Part shown: positions 11,433 through 23,879 of the stretch, one piece after another
Position numbering within the stretch: position 1 is the stretch's first letter
How the letters are laid out: every line of letters starts with the position of its first letter
Origin: Linnemannia schmuckeri
Taxonomy: Eukaryota; Mortierellomycota; Mortierellomycetes; Mortierellales; Mortierellaceae
Assembly: GCA_029449235.1 (NCBI GenBank)
Contig: JANATG010000007.1
Span: 1,550,001-1,614,000 of the forward strand
DNA: 64,000 bases
Direction of reading: 5' to 3'
Notes under the pieces: model-generated
What the model was told of the DNA's origin: nothing
The model's input: only the letters and a program-made list of their open reading frames with translations
Databases searched by the model: none
Translations under genes and position numbers: made by a program

Positions 11433-11927
11433 ATATGGATGATGATGGCCGACGATGCAGAAGTAAGAAAAGAAAAAAAAGAGGCAATGCCCTTCGCCAA
11501 CCTACCTACCCCTTTCTTACCTTCTCTGCTCTTCACTACTCACTTCCCTCCTAATGCAAATCTCTGCTGCTGCGATTCAGCCCTTGTCTGCTGGCAAGAA
11601 AAACAAGAAAAACAAGATGAAGAACAAAGGAAGAAGACCCCTTTTCGGCCCGACTGATCGATGCCATCATTGAGTAAAAATAAGGAAAATGGCATGCTTC
11701 GTTTCTTTTTTGTTTTCTTTTTTTAATCCAACTTTCGCCAACCATGCGCGCAAAGATCATGCAAATGGCCACATTGGTTATCGCGGCAAAGAGCATGGTA
11801 GTTCTGGATATACGGCCTTTTTTTTCTTCTTTCTTTCTTTCTTGTAAATGGTGGTACAGAGAAGTGTGTATTAGGGTACATGTACAGGATTAGAAATGTA
11901 GAAAAATGACAAATAGAGAGGGCATCT

Positions 11928-14900
11928 CTAGTTTGGAGGTTCCTGCTCGACCTTGGCAGCTTGTGGCGGGGGTTCAACCTTGGTATCTCGTGGGGGTTCG
12001 ATCTTGGCATCACGCAGCGCTAGCTTGAGCTTTTCGATCACAGACAGGTATAGGAACAGCTGTCCCTCCTGCCGAATGACCAGCTGGCGGTTCTTCACCA
12101 CCTCCTGTCGAAGCGTCGCCACCCTCTCCTCGTACTTGTCGCGGAGTGTCCTTCCAGCCTCCGTCAGGTCCGAGACTGATTCCTCCAGAGACTTAATACA
12201 ATCCAACAACTGGGTCTTCTCCTGCTCCAGAATCGAAATCTTGTCGAACAGAGTGCGCACTTGACCATCGTCGTGAAGAGGTGTGGGCCGCTGACGAGAC
12301 GCCGACATAGACGCGCGCCCACTCATGGCAGCACTCCTAGAAGACTTCATGGCCTTCGTCTCCTGCAGCAAATGTCGGAGATGCTGGGTATCTTCCTGTG
12401 CGATGGCGAAATCCTCTCGAAGTCGAATATGTTGATCCTCGAGCTCCAGTCGGCCCTGCTCCAGCCTCAGTAGCTGCTCGTGTTGCGACTCAATCTCTGC
12501 TTCGCATTCATCCAACTGCTCGCGTTGCTCAGTCAACTTATTCTCCAGCTGACCTTTCTCCATGACAAGGTCGAGCTGGTGTTGCTTCTGCTCTCGGATC
12601 TTGTCCTGAATAACGACATACAGTTGGCTGACTGTCCGGCGACCTTCCCCGCTTTCCGGGTCAAGGCTTCCGTCCAGTTGCTGCGAGTCGATCCTAAAGT
12701 CTGGGTCAAGCTCTTCCAACATACGCTCCAGCATTTGGCGCTCCCGATCCAGACCATGTGACAACTCCTCGTCTCTGTCCTCCATACCTTGTTGACGAGC
12801 CAACTTCACCATGTCGACCAGCTCGGCCCGTTCTTGCTCGAGACCCCGCAGATCCTGCTCCATGTCAGCCACCACCGTATGATGCCTCTGTTGGGCCTCC
12901 TTGAGCTCCTGCTCCAACTCTTCGATCCGACCCTCTTTCTCCAGCAAAATCTGCTCTTGCTCCTCCACCATGCGCTGCTGAAGTTCGATTGTCTCTAAAT
13001 GTCCCTTGGCCTTCTTGATTGCGTTCGTGGCAGTCAATTTTGACAGAGACAGTTGTGAGTTCCGTTGAGCAAGCTCCTCCTGCAAGTCTCGAATCTTGCC
13101 CTCGTGCAGCTGTGTTGTTTCTTGATGCGACGTCAACAAGAGCTCGATCCTCTTTTGGTGCTCGTGATTCGCCTCCTTCTCCTGCGCCAGCTCTCGTTTC
13201 AACTCGCGGATCTCGGCGTGTCGCTGTTTCTGCTCCTTTTTGTGCTGATCCTGTGTGTGCTGAAGATCGTTCGTGTGATCGACTTGATGGTCCTGGAGTT
13301 GATCCTGCAGAGACTGTACCAACTCCATAGCCTCGTTCAGCTCACTCTGCCGGCTTTGAAGCAGGTCATCGTATTCGGCCAACATGGCCCTAAGATCTTG
13401 AACGTCCTGCTCCTTCTCCTCAACTTCTTCGATAAGATCATCCAACCGAGTCTCCCGGTCGTCGGTCCGGCGGTGTCGCTCCTGCTCGAGTTGATGCTCC
13501 AAGTCCTGGCTTCGCTCTTTGTGTGTTCGGATCTGGTCCTCCTGTTGGTCAAGTTTGGATTGAGCCTTAGCCTCGTTTCGACGCATCCGGTCCTTGAGTT
13601 CCTCGAGTTCCCGATTGAGGGAGACAACCTGCGCTACCAGCGCCTGATTTTCATGCTCATTCGTCAGACGCTCCTTGGCCGATGTCTCTGCAAGTTGTCG
13701 GTCCTTGACTGCCAGCTCGGCCTCCATGCTCACCTGCAGCTCATCTCGCTTCTGCTTTTCCTGCTGAAGGCGCTGCTCCCACTGTTCTCGATCCTTAACA
13801 GTCTGCTCGTGAACTAGGTCAATCTCCTTGGCCTGCGCCATATCCATCTCCAGCACGCCCTTCAATTGATGTGACATTCCCTCAATCCTCAACTCTAGTT
13901 CCTTATTCCTGGACTGCTCTTGAACTAATTGTTCATCCAGTAGTTGCTGTTTGACTAAGCTCTTCTCCAGCAGGGCCTTTGCTTCCTCCAGCTGCAGTCT
14001 CTCTTCAGCCCTCTCGCTCGACTCGATCCTCAATTGCTCCTCCTCGTCGTCGGTGTCGTCGTCGTAGTCCTCAACATACTCGCTGTTTTCATCATCCTCG
14101 TGTTGTATGGTTCGGATGGTCAATGCTCTTCCTTGATCCTCTACCAGGGACCTGAGTGCCTGAAGCCGCTGGTTATTCGCCTGGATGGTCTGAATTCGCG
14201 CGTCTAACTGAGCCTCGTAACGTCGCAGCTGTTCCTGCGAGTATCTGAAGAGCTGACCCTTGGAGACGACCTCAGTTTGTGATTTGGTGCGAGGTGTTGT
14301 GGAATCAAAAGGATTGTGGACCAGCTCCATAGATGCGTCAGGGGATGGTGTTGGTGCAATGCCGCGTGGGTTGGGAATAAAAATAGGTCCTGACAACACC
14401 CGATGCAGCTGTCGTGACGAGGATGACCTATGACTTGCAGTGACCGACTGACTGTGACGACTGCTTCGTGTGGTCGATCCTGAACGTTCATGCAGGACTT
14501 GCTCCTGTCGAAAGGAAGTGGTGGGTGATGTTGAATCCAGAAAGGATATACTGCGGTTCATACTCGATGGCTGCCGAGATTTTGAAGGCTTGGTTTTGAT
14601 TTCGGTAGTTATTGCCTCGGTATTCCTGCTCGCCTCGCCTTCATCTGCTTGGGAATCCTGCACTGGTTTATTGTCTTCTAAAATCGACTGTAAAGGTGAA
14701 TCCATGATGTCATCCGCAAGAGGTCGTTGTTGCGTTAATGAGGCGGCCATATCACGCTGAATCTCCAATTGGTGCTGGCGTATTTTTCGATCAGAGGCAC
14801 GACGTGTCCGAGAAAGAATGGAGTTGGACATTGAACTGGCACTCGTGTCGAGCAAGGTCAGCGAGGTTCTCATGGGTGTCCTAGGGGTATTTGTTTGGAC

Positions 14901-15339
14901 GGTTACTGGTCGGAGAGCTCCATCCTGTAGGCTCTCCGTGAACGAGTTAGATCCCTTCCTGGACTCTGGCTGTTGGTGTAATTGTTGAACTGTCCTGTTC
15001 GGTTTACTCTGCTCATTCGACCCTATTCACAATATAGTATAACATGGTTTAGTCGCGATGGCTCCTGGTTTTGTCTATGTACGTCACTGGAAGTTGAAGG
15101 CAGATGTATAACATACTATTGGTAGAATTGAAGTCATCCTTGACGCTCGAGAAGGATTGGTATCGGTGGCCTGATGCCGAGGAGGAGGAACATGGGGTAT
15201 TATGAGAAGGGTCGTTCGTGTTCGGGGTGGAGGTGGCATCTCCGTTTGGGAGTTTACGGCTCTTTGTCGATGCTTCTGAAGTGGCTGTCCGTGAATATGA
15301 CGGGGCTTGTCCCAATTGAGACTTTGCCTGTGCCAGCAT
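11928..15339 (-). CDS. Long coiled-coil protein, function unrecognised
   Basis: Two exons, 15339-15117 and 15022-11928, joined by a 94-bp GT-AG intron; product 1105 aa. The first 250 residues are Ser/Thr/Pro-rich and look disordered. From about 290 to 1080 the sequence is nearly continuous heptad-type Glu/Gln/Lys/Arg/Leu (QLDEQLVQEQSRNKELELR is typical), broken by an acidic stretch (YVEDYDDDTDDEEEQ) near 350 and by SSRSAAMSGRASMSASRQRP before the last coil. The end carries a short repeated motif (KIEPPRD, KVEPPPQ, KVEQEPP). No motor, GRIP, SMC head or other catalytic domain is visible. The architecture suggests a structural or tethering protein of Golgi, centrosome/spindle pole or cell tip, but this cannot be decided here. 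An in-frame extension upstream of 15339 is low-complexity and judged 5' leader. Confidence 0.8.
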
Positions 15340-15873
15340 GACGGCGCTATCTATCTTCTCGGCCAGCGTTGAAGAATACGAGCTCGTGTGAGGTTTGGGG
15401 TTGTGATGTGGTTGTGTGGGAAGGGGGATCAGCAAAGTGACGCGCTCAAAAGTGTAAGGGCAGGAAAGACTGTGTGAGCGATGAAGAAGTAAGGAGATGG
15501 GAAGGAGGGCCGCAAGGTTGCGAGTGCTGAAAAAATGATTAAGCGAAGGGTGGGGCGAGAGAGATGAAGACGAGTGCTTGTTTGAGAAGGGTGAAAGAGG
15601 AGAAGTGTGAAGGGGGAGGAGCGAGAGGGAAGAAGACACAAAAAAGAGAGAAAAATCAGCCAAATTTAGGGCCAATCAAAAAGCCACACTTACCTAAACC
15701 GCGTTTTTTGCTCCTTTTTTTTTATGAACAAACACTTGCATATGTGTGAGGTCAGTTCAAGAGATGCATGATACAACATGTAACAAGTCCTTGTTGGGGT
15801 TTATTATTATTAATGGATACAAGTTAAGAAAACAACGCAAAAAAGAAAGTAACAATAAATTTCATTCTTCTCC

Positions 15874-17555
15874 TCAAAGGATACTGTCCATCTTGGTGAA
15901 TACGTTCAGCACAGCTGCAACAATCTCCATCTGCAAGTCCCGGCCAACAATCTCGTCCTTGCTCGCATTTGATGCAAAAGGGTACTCGCTGTAATCGCCT
16001 AACAGCTCCTCGACCTTGTTGAATGCCCGCTCCCGCATTTCATGGTTCAAATACATCAGGGCGTTCTCGAGAACATTGGCGGCATAGGCTGCACAGACCA
16101 TGGCGACGGTTCGGAGCTGCTGGTACTGGATGGGGGAGTTCTTCTCTGCCAGCGTGGGTGATGACCCAGTCGACCGTGAGATCAGTGTTGTACATGCTCT
16201 CTTGACAACCTCCTCCTTAACTGCCGAGTCCGTGACGGGGTGTGTCGCCATATCAAAGATCAAAAAGTTGCGCTTCTCGGTCCTGAGTACGCCCTTGTCA
16301 ACCAAGCCCTTGGCAAGTCGCTCGCGCACCTGCTTTAATTGGAATCCAATCTTCATCACATTCCATGTCTCACCTAAATCACATCAAACATATTGCCAAT
16401 GGTTCTATTAGTATGCATGTTCCTCCTGAGAATAAAACAATGGCAATGCTATATCACAACAAAAAGAAAGGTGCGAGATAAGCACTAAAAAGCTTACCAC
16501 TCATAAGGTCGATCCATTGTCCAACACTCATTTTCTCCTGTGTCGAACTGATCATCTTGAGCGCTTCGTCCAAGAGAACCTCTCCAGTCAACTTCTCGCT
16601 GATAGCTTCAATGTAGCGGTCTGCGAGGGGGTATTTACGTCTGTTGGGGTCCTTGACCATGGCAATACGGTTGCGGAAGGCGAGCTCCATCAAAATGCAG
16701 CCTCGAAGGGTATAGGAGATATTGTCGTTCCAGAATGAAAGATATCCCTAATCAGCAGAAAACCAAACAAGGCAGAATGTCAGATCCTAGACGGTCAGTC
16801 AACAGAAAGCCTTTCCAAGCATTGTGCTTGTGCGATCCCGTTGCTCCAATTAATCGATAGGTGGAAGAGACATCCGGAATGTACAAAAAATAAAGGCTTG
16901 TCACAATAGACAACGAACGACGCCCATCTCAATATACAGACTGGCTAAAAATAAATTAAGGTCATTGAGACTGCTCAACTGAGCGCCCACTGACTGTTCT
17001 GTCGTCTGTTCTGCTGAGATGATGAAGGTTGGTTGTTCATCAGATGTGCATTCGCTCCCTTCATCATGAGCGTCGCACTCTTCACAGAGTGGTCATAACG
17101 GTTCAATTGAGATAAGGGACAGAAGGTAAAAGGTAGTAGTCGTCGTCACCCTTCCTTATTGTATCCCAACACGCTCTTGTTCGTCAGTGCACCCAAGAAC
17201 GAGGGCGCGTCCTTGCGCCTTTTTTTCAGGACAAAAAAGAAAGACAAGCCAGAAGAGAGCTGAGGAGGAAGAGAGGTCTGTGATGATGGCGACTGTGAGT
17301 AGGATGACGGGTTGTTACCTGCTTGTCCTTGAGTCCCAAGAGCAACACTTCCTCCATCAAAGTCAGCTTGGGCTGAGTCTTGTTTTCGTCCTCCATCTGC
17401 AAGTCCCTGGGATCAGATGCCACTTTGCTGTCTGTGTTGCGTCTGCTGCCTGCTGAGAGTGGGGCTGATGAGGACTGCGTTGAACCGATGCCGCCATCTT
17501 CTGTGGCGGCTCCACCAGCTCCGCGACGTCTTGAGAGTCCTCCTGTTGAAGCCAT
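15874..17555 (-). CDS. VPS74: Vps74/GOLPH3-family Golgi phosphatidylinositol-4-phosphate effector
   Basis: Three exons: 17555-17319, 16747-16498 and 16373-15874; product 328 aa (yeast Vps74 is 345). The GPP34 fold is recognised by LTLMEEVLLLGLKDKQ at the end of exon 1, GYLSFWNDNISYTLRGC in exon 2, LTGEVLLDEALK, IDLMSGETWN across intron 2, and RERLAKGLVDKGVLRTEKRNFLIFDMATHP in exon 3. GOLPH3 proteins bind PI4P on the Golgi and hold glycosyltransferases there by COPI recycling. The N-terminal 60 residues are Ser/Gly/Arg-rich and begin SRRR, as in yeast where basic residues contact coatomer. Introns are 571 and 124 bp, both GT-AG. Identification is firm. Confidence 0.93.
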
Positions 17556-19565
17556 ATGATGAGTGTGAGTTGTGTGAGAAGTGGACTGGTAGGATGGAAA
17601 AGTGAGAGGAACTTACTCGCCCATAGGGAGGTAAGTCCACCCAAAGTGTCTAGGAGATCCTCTGTCGACAATTTACGATTTAATGATTTGCTGCTACGTC
17701 ATTAAACTTGGCGACTACCGCAGCGGACTTCTGACGCGTTTTGGACAAAGTGAACGAGAGTGATACTGCTTCTTCAGCTGAAAACAGTGGCAAAAAGGAG
17801 TCAACTCTTTTGTTACAAAAAGAGACGGCGTCGACTCCTCTACTTTGTTAGTTTCTGTTAAAGAAGGTGAATGTTACCTTTGCGCTGACTACGCCTCCAT
17901 CTACGACATAGAGTGAGAACGACATGTTGCTAACCGCAGTACCAGCAAAGATACGATACGAGTAAACAGTTGCTTGAGCTTGTCAAACTCATCAGGTAAA
18001 CGGACAGATAACCATGACAAGTTTTTTTTACTGCCTTGTAGGTGTACAACAATCAACAACCAAGGCGGAGAAAAAAGGCAACCTCGCCATACCAAACGCT
18101 GGCGATGTTCATAATTTGAAGGCGGGCGACAAAGATGGCGATCTTGGAGGCGAAGGTCAAATGATCAAAAAAAAAAAAAAATCAAACGCCGTAGTCAATA
18201 CAAGCCGGGAAAAGGCATTTCAAAGTTTTTCTAAACCGTAAGCTTGGCATAAAAAATGAAAAGCGCGTCGACTTTAAGGCGTTCAAATTGTAAAAGTCGA
18301 TGGTGGCAAATAAATCCAACATACACCGCCCTTTTATTTGTGTTTGTGTAGTTTGTTGTGAAAGGGGTTTTTAGACTCATGGGCTGTGGCTAGGTGAAAT
18401 CAAAGGTCTCGGCGCCGCTTCCGTTCGCCGCAATGCTCGATCTTTTTTTGTTTTCAGCTCATCTTTTTCGTTGAAAACCATTCAGCCAGAACTGAATTGA
18501 AAGCAAACAAGCAATAAAAGAGAGAAAAAAACATGGCTTCTTGTGGGACATTCTCGTCTTTAGTCACAGAAATAAGCTACTGGTAAAAAAGTACAGTATA
18601 GAGCCCTTGTTCGAGCAAAGTCGAATATGTGTGTGTGCTCGTTCAATTGGACAGAATGCTAAATACCTGCCTGCTGCGTTGCGCAGAGCACAAAGAAAGG
18701 GGAAGAGGGAAACAGAAGAGGTGCCTTAAAAAAAGTCGATATACAAAAAGAATAAACTCCTCTTGTATCTCAGCCTGACGATAACGTGGACAATTGTGAA
18801 AAGAGTCGAGTCGGACCCTTATTGCGCTTTCGATAAATCAACGAAAGGAACGAAATGAATTTTGGCTGACAAGTTTATCCTTTGTCAGCCCACAAGGCGA
18901 CAAAAATTAGATCTTCGGAACAAGAAAAATAAGGAGGAAAAAGGATAAACAGAAATGGCCTAAATAACAGCTGCGCTTGACCTCAGCTCACTTATTTTTC
19001 TTTCTCGTTGTTGATATCCGTTCCACTTAGCTCTCTTATTTCAACTTTTTTTATCAGGCAGTGGTGTCGTTTATCTTTGCCGCTTCAGGAACTTTCTTAA
19101 ATGCCGAGCATACAAAAGAAAAAAAAAAAGAAGTTTAGGAGACAAAAGAGCAGCAACCTGTTTATTGTCATTTATGCCACAGGGTTTTTCGTGGGCTGAA
19201 GGGGGATGGTCTTTACCGTTTTGCATGATTAATGGTCCGGAAACTGTAACGAAACGTTGTTCCTCGGGTTCCTTTTTCCCATACAAAAAAGCTATCACTT
19301 TTTTCAACATCTTCTAAATAGTGAGTGGACTTTTGGACTATTGTGACAAATTCACTGCTTTCTGCTCCTCTTTATTCCCATGTCTTGCACGCCAGCCTTT
19401 GATAATCTTTTTTTATTGTTATTGTTTATGCGCCCGATATCCTATCCTGTCACTCTTATTATCCGTCCAGGCTGTTGTGTCTCTTTTCTCCATGCCAGAA
19501 ATTCGTGCAACAACGAAAACCCGCCTGAGCAATGGAGGGTTTTAACAGCCTGTACGTGAATGATT

Positions 19566-19644
19566 ATCCCTTCGTCTGTTTCGGAAGCTTTTTCGCTTCC
19601 AATTTTTGCGGGTGGGATATGTGACTCGCGACAGACGAAGGGAT
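19566..19644. repeat. Nested hairpin A: 14-bp perfect stem, 51-nt interior
   Basis: ATCCCTTCGTCTGT (19566-19579) pairs perfectly with ACAGACGAAGGGAT (19631-19644). Inside lies a second perfect 6-bp stem, GGAAGC (19583-19588) with GCTTCC (19595-19600). No transposon ends or target duplications are evident. Confidence 0.65.
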
Positions 19645-21416
19645 GCCTCCAGCCTCATCCACGATGAAATGTGTCTGTGCAAAAAAAAGTTGTCCGGATA
19701 ATATTTTAAAGCCCCCTTTCATGTTCTTGGACCAACCAGAGAACGAGCAACCTACGCTCCAACACCCAAACCCTGGTTCAGTTTCTCAGGGACAACAAGA
19801 AAGGGAAGAAGGATTTAGGAAACAAAATGACTTTTTTAGACTTTTCGACGACTTTGACTGACTCTCATCGTCTTCAACTTTCCTACGACCGACCAGCTGC
19901 AAAACCCGACGAGCCTATATGATATGATCGGAGGCAAAGATTGTGGCACGGAGCGAGAGAATGGGTGAGTAAAGAAGACGGAAATTTTTTTGACTTTTAG
20001 TTTGTCTTCCTTCTGATCGCATAAACTAGAAGGAAAAAGGAAAAGAAACGGAAAAGCGAGTGACACACTGCCAATGATGGAGTCTGCAACAACGGCAACT
20101 CCTCGAAAGAAGAAATAAAAAGCGTGCTATCTTGAAACGTAGAACAACCAGAAAGTTAGAATAGCGAAAAGAAAAGAAAAACTTAAAGGGAAGGGATTAT
20201 CGGCGAAAGGCCCATGATCAACGCACAAAAAAAATACTCTCTTTTCCTGTCGTTCTTTTCTTTTTAGCGAGAAAGAAAACAGGCTTCTATTTATCAACCC
20301 CACAGAGCTTTTATTTTCCTTTTTCAAGGAACCCATTCTTTAATGACTTTAACGTGGTAGATGGGGTAATAAGACGCCATTTTTTTTCATTCTTTCTTTC
20401 TTCTTTCTGTGCGTGTCATGTAGAATTTCGATGAAAGAGGGACTTTAGAAGCGCCAAGGATGGAGGATGAGGAGGCTGAAGAGTGACGGTTCATTGGATC
20501 GAACGGAGCTGACTGACTTGGTAGAAAATACATAAAGTCCCGCTCCCACGTTGCTTGCGAACAAAGATCTCGGGGACTGCCACATATTACTCGCACACAG
20601 ACACAAACACAACCCTCTCCAAGAATAAACACCGGTTGGTATGCTTGCTTACTAAAAGAAGTTAAGGAAGAAAAAAAAAAAAAGAAAGAAATCCAAGGCA
20701 CAATTACAACACTGGGGCGTCTGGATCTGGGGAGGGGACTGGGTAAGTCGGATGAGGATGATGATCTCGATGATAAGCATTGGCCAAGATTACTATACCT
20801 TACACCACCGCATCATACAAGCTACCCTTTTTCTGGGCCAGGTCCACCGAACCCAATATCTCACTTTATGATCTGCGTATTATCCATGTCCCAAACCATC
20901 TAATCTAGGTCGAACCAGTTGTTGTCATTGTCATTGTAGTATGGATACGATTGTGTTTCTGTTCTTCAGCAAGTTGGATCTCCGGTAATGCCGTTTCCTC
21001 TCTTTTTTCTTTCATCATTATTAAGCCAATGCTTATGGCTTGTTTTGCCTTCAATTGAACAAGGGGACTAAGACCCGCAAGGGCAAGCAAGGCACACGCA
21101 TCGAGCAAGAAAAGAATAGGCTCCGGGAACCGAAAAAGTGAGTGTTGTAATTAGTGTCCGCAATCACTTTGAGACAACTCAGAGGTGTAGTTTTTGAAAG
21201 CGACAGAAAAGAAAAAATTGTTTAACAAACGTATCTCTCCTCGATAAAAAGCAAGCGACTTCTTCTTTCTTGCGTTTCTATATTTTCGATCGGCTTTGAA
21301 TTAAACTGGAGTCAGTTTGCAATGCAATAACGGACTAACAACAAAAGAAAAAAAATGAAAGAGACTGGAGAGTGAGATGCCTTTTGAGAGGAGCTCACTA
21401 GTTGAGTATGTATAGG

Positions 21417-21492
21417 TTCAATTTCGCACGGCAGAACCTGATGCCTTTCTCTATTCATTAATGTTCTTTATGAATCACTGTGCGAAATTGAA
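21417..21492. repeat. Nested hairpin B: 13-bp perfect stem, 50-nt interior
   Basis: TTCAATTTCGCAC (21417-21429) pairs perfectly with GTGCGAAATTGAA (21480-21492). An inner 6-bp stem ATTCAT (21453-21458) with ATGAAT (21470-21475) sits in the loop. Dimensions nearly match hairpin A although the sequences differ. Confidence 0.65.
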
Positions 21493-23879
21493 GAGTGTGT
21501 TTTATGGATAAAAAACCATGTACGACAAAAAGTAGTGTGAGAGAGGACAAGAAATAAGCTATAGTTGTCCTATCTCCAAACTTAGCTTTGCACTCTTATT
21601 CATTCTTTCTTCGCTATTTTTTTTTTTTTTGCTCTGTCGATGTGGAGTATTCATGAAACGCTAAAATGAAGTTTTTTTATTCTCCTTTTGGTACCATTGT
21701 TGCAACTGTATTGCATGGGCTGGGCTACGGTTATTATTCATACGATCGGGAACAATAAGAACGGCAGGAACTGAGCGAGAAAAACCTTTTGAAAAGACTG
21801 AGTAGAGGAAAGGGAAAACTGGGTAAATGGACTAATTAAAAGACCTTTTTTAATGTCCTCATCCGTTTTTCATCCTTTTTTATTTTTTTATTTTTTTTCC
21901 ACGGCTCCGTTTTTCGTTTGGGTTGCTGCACTAATTTTGGTCGAGACTGCATGTCCTTTTTCTATTTTTTCTTTTTTTTTTTTTTTTTTTTTTTTTTCAT
22001 GCCTGATATATGAACAGACTACGCTAAGCGAGCGAGCTATAGATAATACGAACGAACGACGATCCGGAGGAAAGGGAGAACAGGCAGGTACAAGAAAGAG
22101 TAAGTGCTTGGGAATGGCGGGATTAGAGAACCGACGAGAAGGAATAGCAAAAAGGGAAATGGGAAGAATGAGATAAAAAGAAAGCATCGAGCCATGTATA
22201 CATGTATAGGTTCTTGTTTACCGACGAATGGATGCTGTACATATTTGGAACCAAGCAAGGACAAAAAAGAAGGAAAAAAAGGGACTCGAACAGGAAAACA
22301 ACAAAAAAGCCTAATTCATCAGCACCGACAAAGGGAAGGATAAACGCAGAGCCGGGGAGGAGGTGAGGCTGCGAGGGGGGAGGAAGTGAGGTGAGGAGGG
22401 AGGCGCAAAAAATAAACAAACAACTCTTTTTTCATTATCTGGAACAGTTTGACAAAACGAGAGCGAAAATGCTTATTTTTTTTTTGCAAGTGTCGTTGTC
22501 CATTGAGAAATTACTTGAAAAGATGGAATGATTGAATGGCTCAACTCGAGTGTTATCTAAAGAAAGGTCAAAGTAGACCGAGGTCAAGGGAAAAAATAGC
22601 GAGGGTGTGTCGAGATGGATCCATAGATCGTAGCGTACTATATATAATTGAATAGCAAACAGAAGAGAGATAAAATAAAAAAATAAAATGAGCGAGTGAG
22701 CGTCGCAGCGACAAATAGGAATAAAAATAAGCTCAAGTGGCAGCAAACAGGTATCTGGCTTTTGGCTGGGCATCAACAAAGGAAAAAATGGAAGAAAAAA
22801 GAAGAATACGCAGCACAGTAAGTGTAAACAGAAGGAAAGGGAGTCGTCCAACCTTACTTTGTTGGGTTCGGACAAGCAAAGCTGCAGGGATGACAGAATG
22901 ACGCTATGGGTTTGTCTCGATTCCATTATCCATTCCTCTCTCCCTTTCTTTCTCTCTGTCTCCCTCTTCCTTGCCCAGCCAGATACAAACGCCCAAAGGA
23001 AAACATTTCATGAATATCAATGAACAAAGAGGAGATAAAGCCAAAGAAGCAAAGCTATACATCAAAATAAACCATCCACATCCTTCTCTCTATACAGACA
23101 TAGATATAGACACAGATACAAACATACATCTCGTACTTTGTCTGTCTTGATACTTGCTGCTGTTGTGTCTTTGTGATCGCCTGCGGCTGCCTTCTTTTTC
23201 TTCTTATTTCTTCAAATACAGCAACGCCCATTGTTCCATGTAGAAGGAAAAAAAAAAAAAAAGGTAACTGCTCATGAAGGTGGGCGTATGTATATACGAC
23301 TGGACATCGTATGTCTGCGTGTGTATGTATGTGTCTAGGAGTCTAGTTTGTTCTCTACACCAGTCCAACCATCGTCAAAGGAAAAAAAATGTCAACAAAA
23401 TTTAAGACATATTCGCTTTTTTCTATTAGACCTCATTTTTTTTCCTATAAATACGATCAGCCAAGTCTCCCTTTTCTTTGTTTCTTTCTCTTTCCTTCTC
23501 TTTCTTTTTCTCTTACACACTTTCACTCTTCCTTTTCGTTTCACTTTCCACTTCCCCCTCCTCAGTGTCATACTCGCTCTCTTCCAGACATAGGCTTCCA
23601 CTTTGTCTCCTTCTGCTTTCCCACTCTTTTTTACCACCTATTCGCTCTCATTGACACACACAAACCTACTCACGCACAATTTCAAGCTGCATCCTCAACA
23701 AAGCCTCACACACTTACACTTCATTCCCTTGGCTTCTTTTTCTCGTCCCATTCCAAACAAGAAAAAAAGACACCCACACTCAAGACACAAAAACCTCTCT
23801 CTCAAACGAATTCTTGCCCACCACGACGCTCAACACGTTGCCACCACTACCCCCTCCCCTCCAACCCCACCATATATCC

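Larger units (their letters stand above)
10470..11927. other. Gene-free region with poly-A tract and minisatellite
   Basis: Promoter/leader of the TBC gene and 3' flank of the coiled-coil gene. It holds A35 at 10958-10992 and a 10-bp tandem repeat at 11311-11432. No convincing coding sequence. Confidence 0.5.
17556..23879. other. 6.3-kb gene-free region upstream of the WOPR regulator
   Basis: No ORF here has family similarity, consistent codon use or a splice pattern; the longest (about 163 codons, minus strand 22926-22435) is hydrophobic low-complexity. The region is A/T-rich with homopolymer runs (T at 21971-21997), and carries two nested hairpins (19566-19644 and 21417-21492). The last 500 bp (23380-23879) is strongly C/T-rich and is the likely leader of the WOPR gene. 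It may act as an extended regulatory region or encode non-coding RNA (inference). Confidence 0.55.

Noticed and set aside
15340..15675. 112-codon N-terminal extension of the coiled-coil protein
   Set aside because: Ser/Leu/Pro-rich translation of a pyrimidine-rich leader; the ATG at 15339 begins a more protein-like sequence.
22435..22926. 163-codon ORF on the minus strand in the long gene-free region
   Set aside because: Composition is hydrophobic low-complexity from C/T-rich DNA, with no family similarity, no biased codon use and no splice context.
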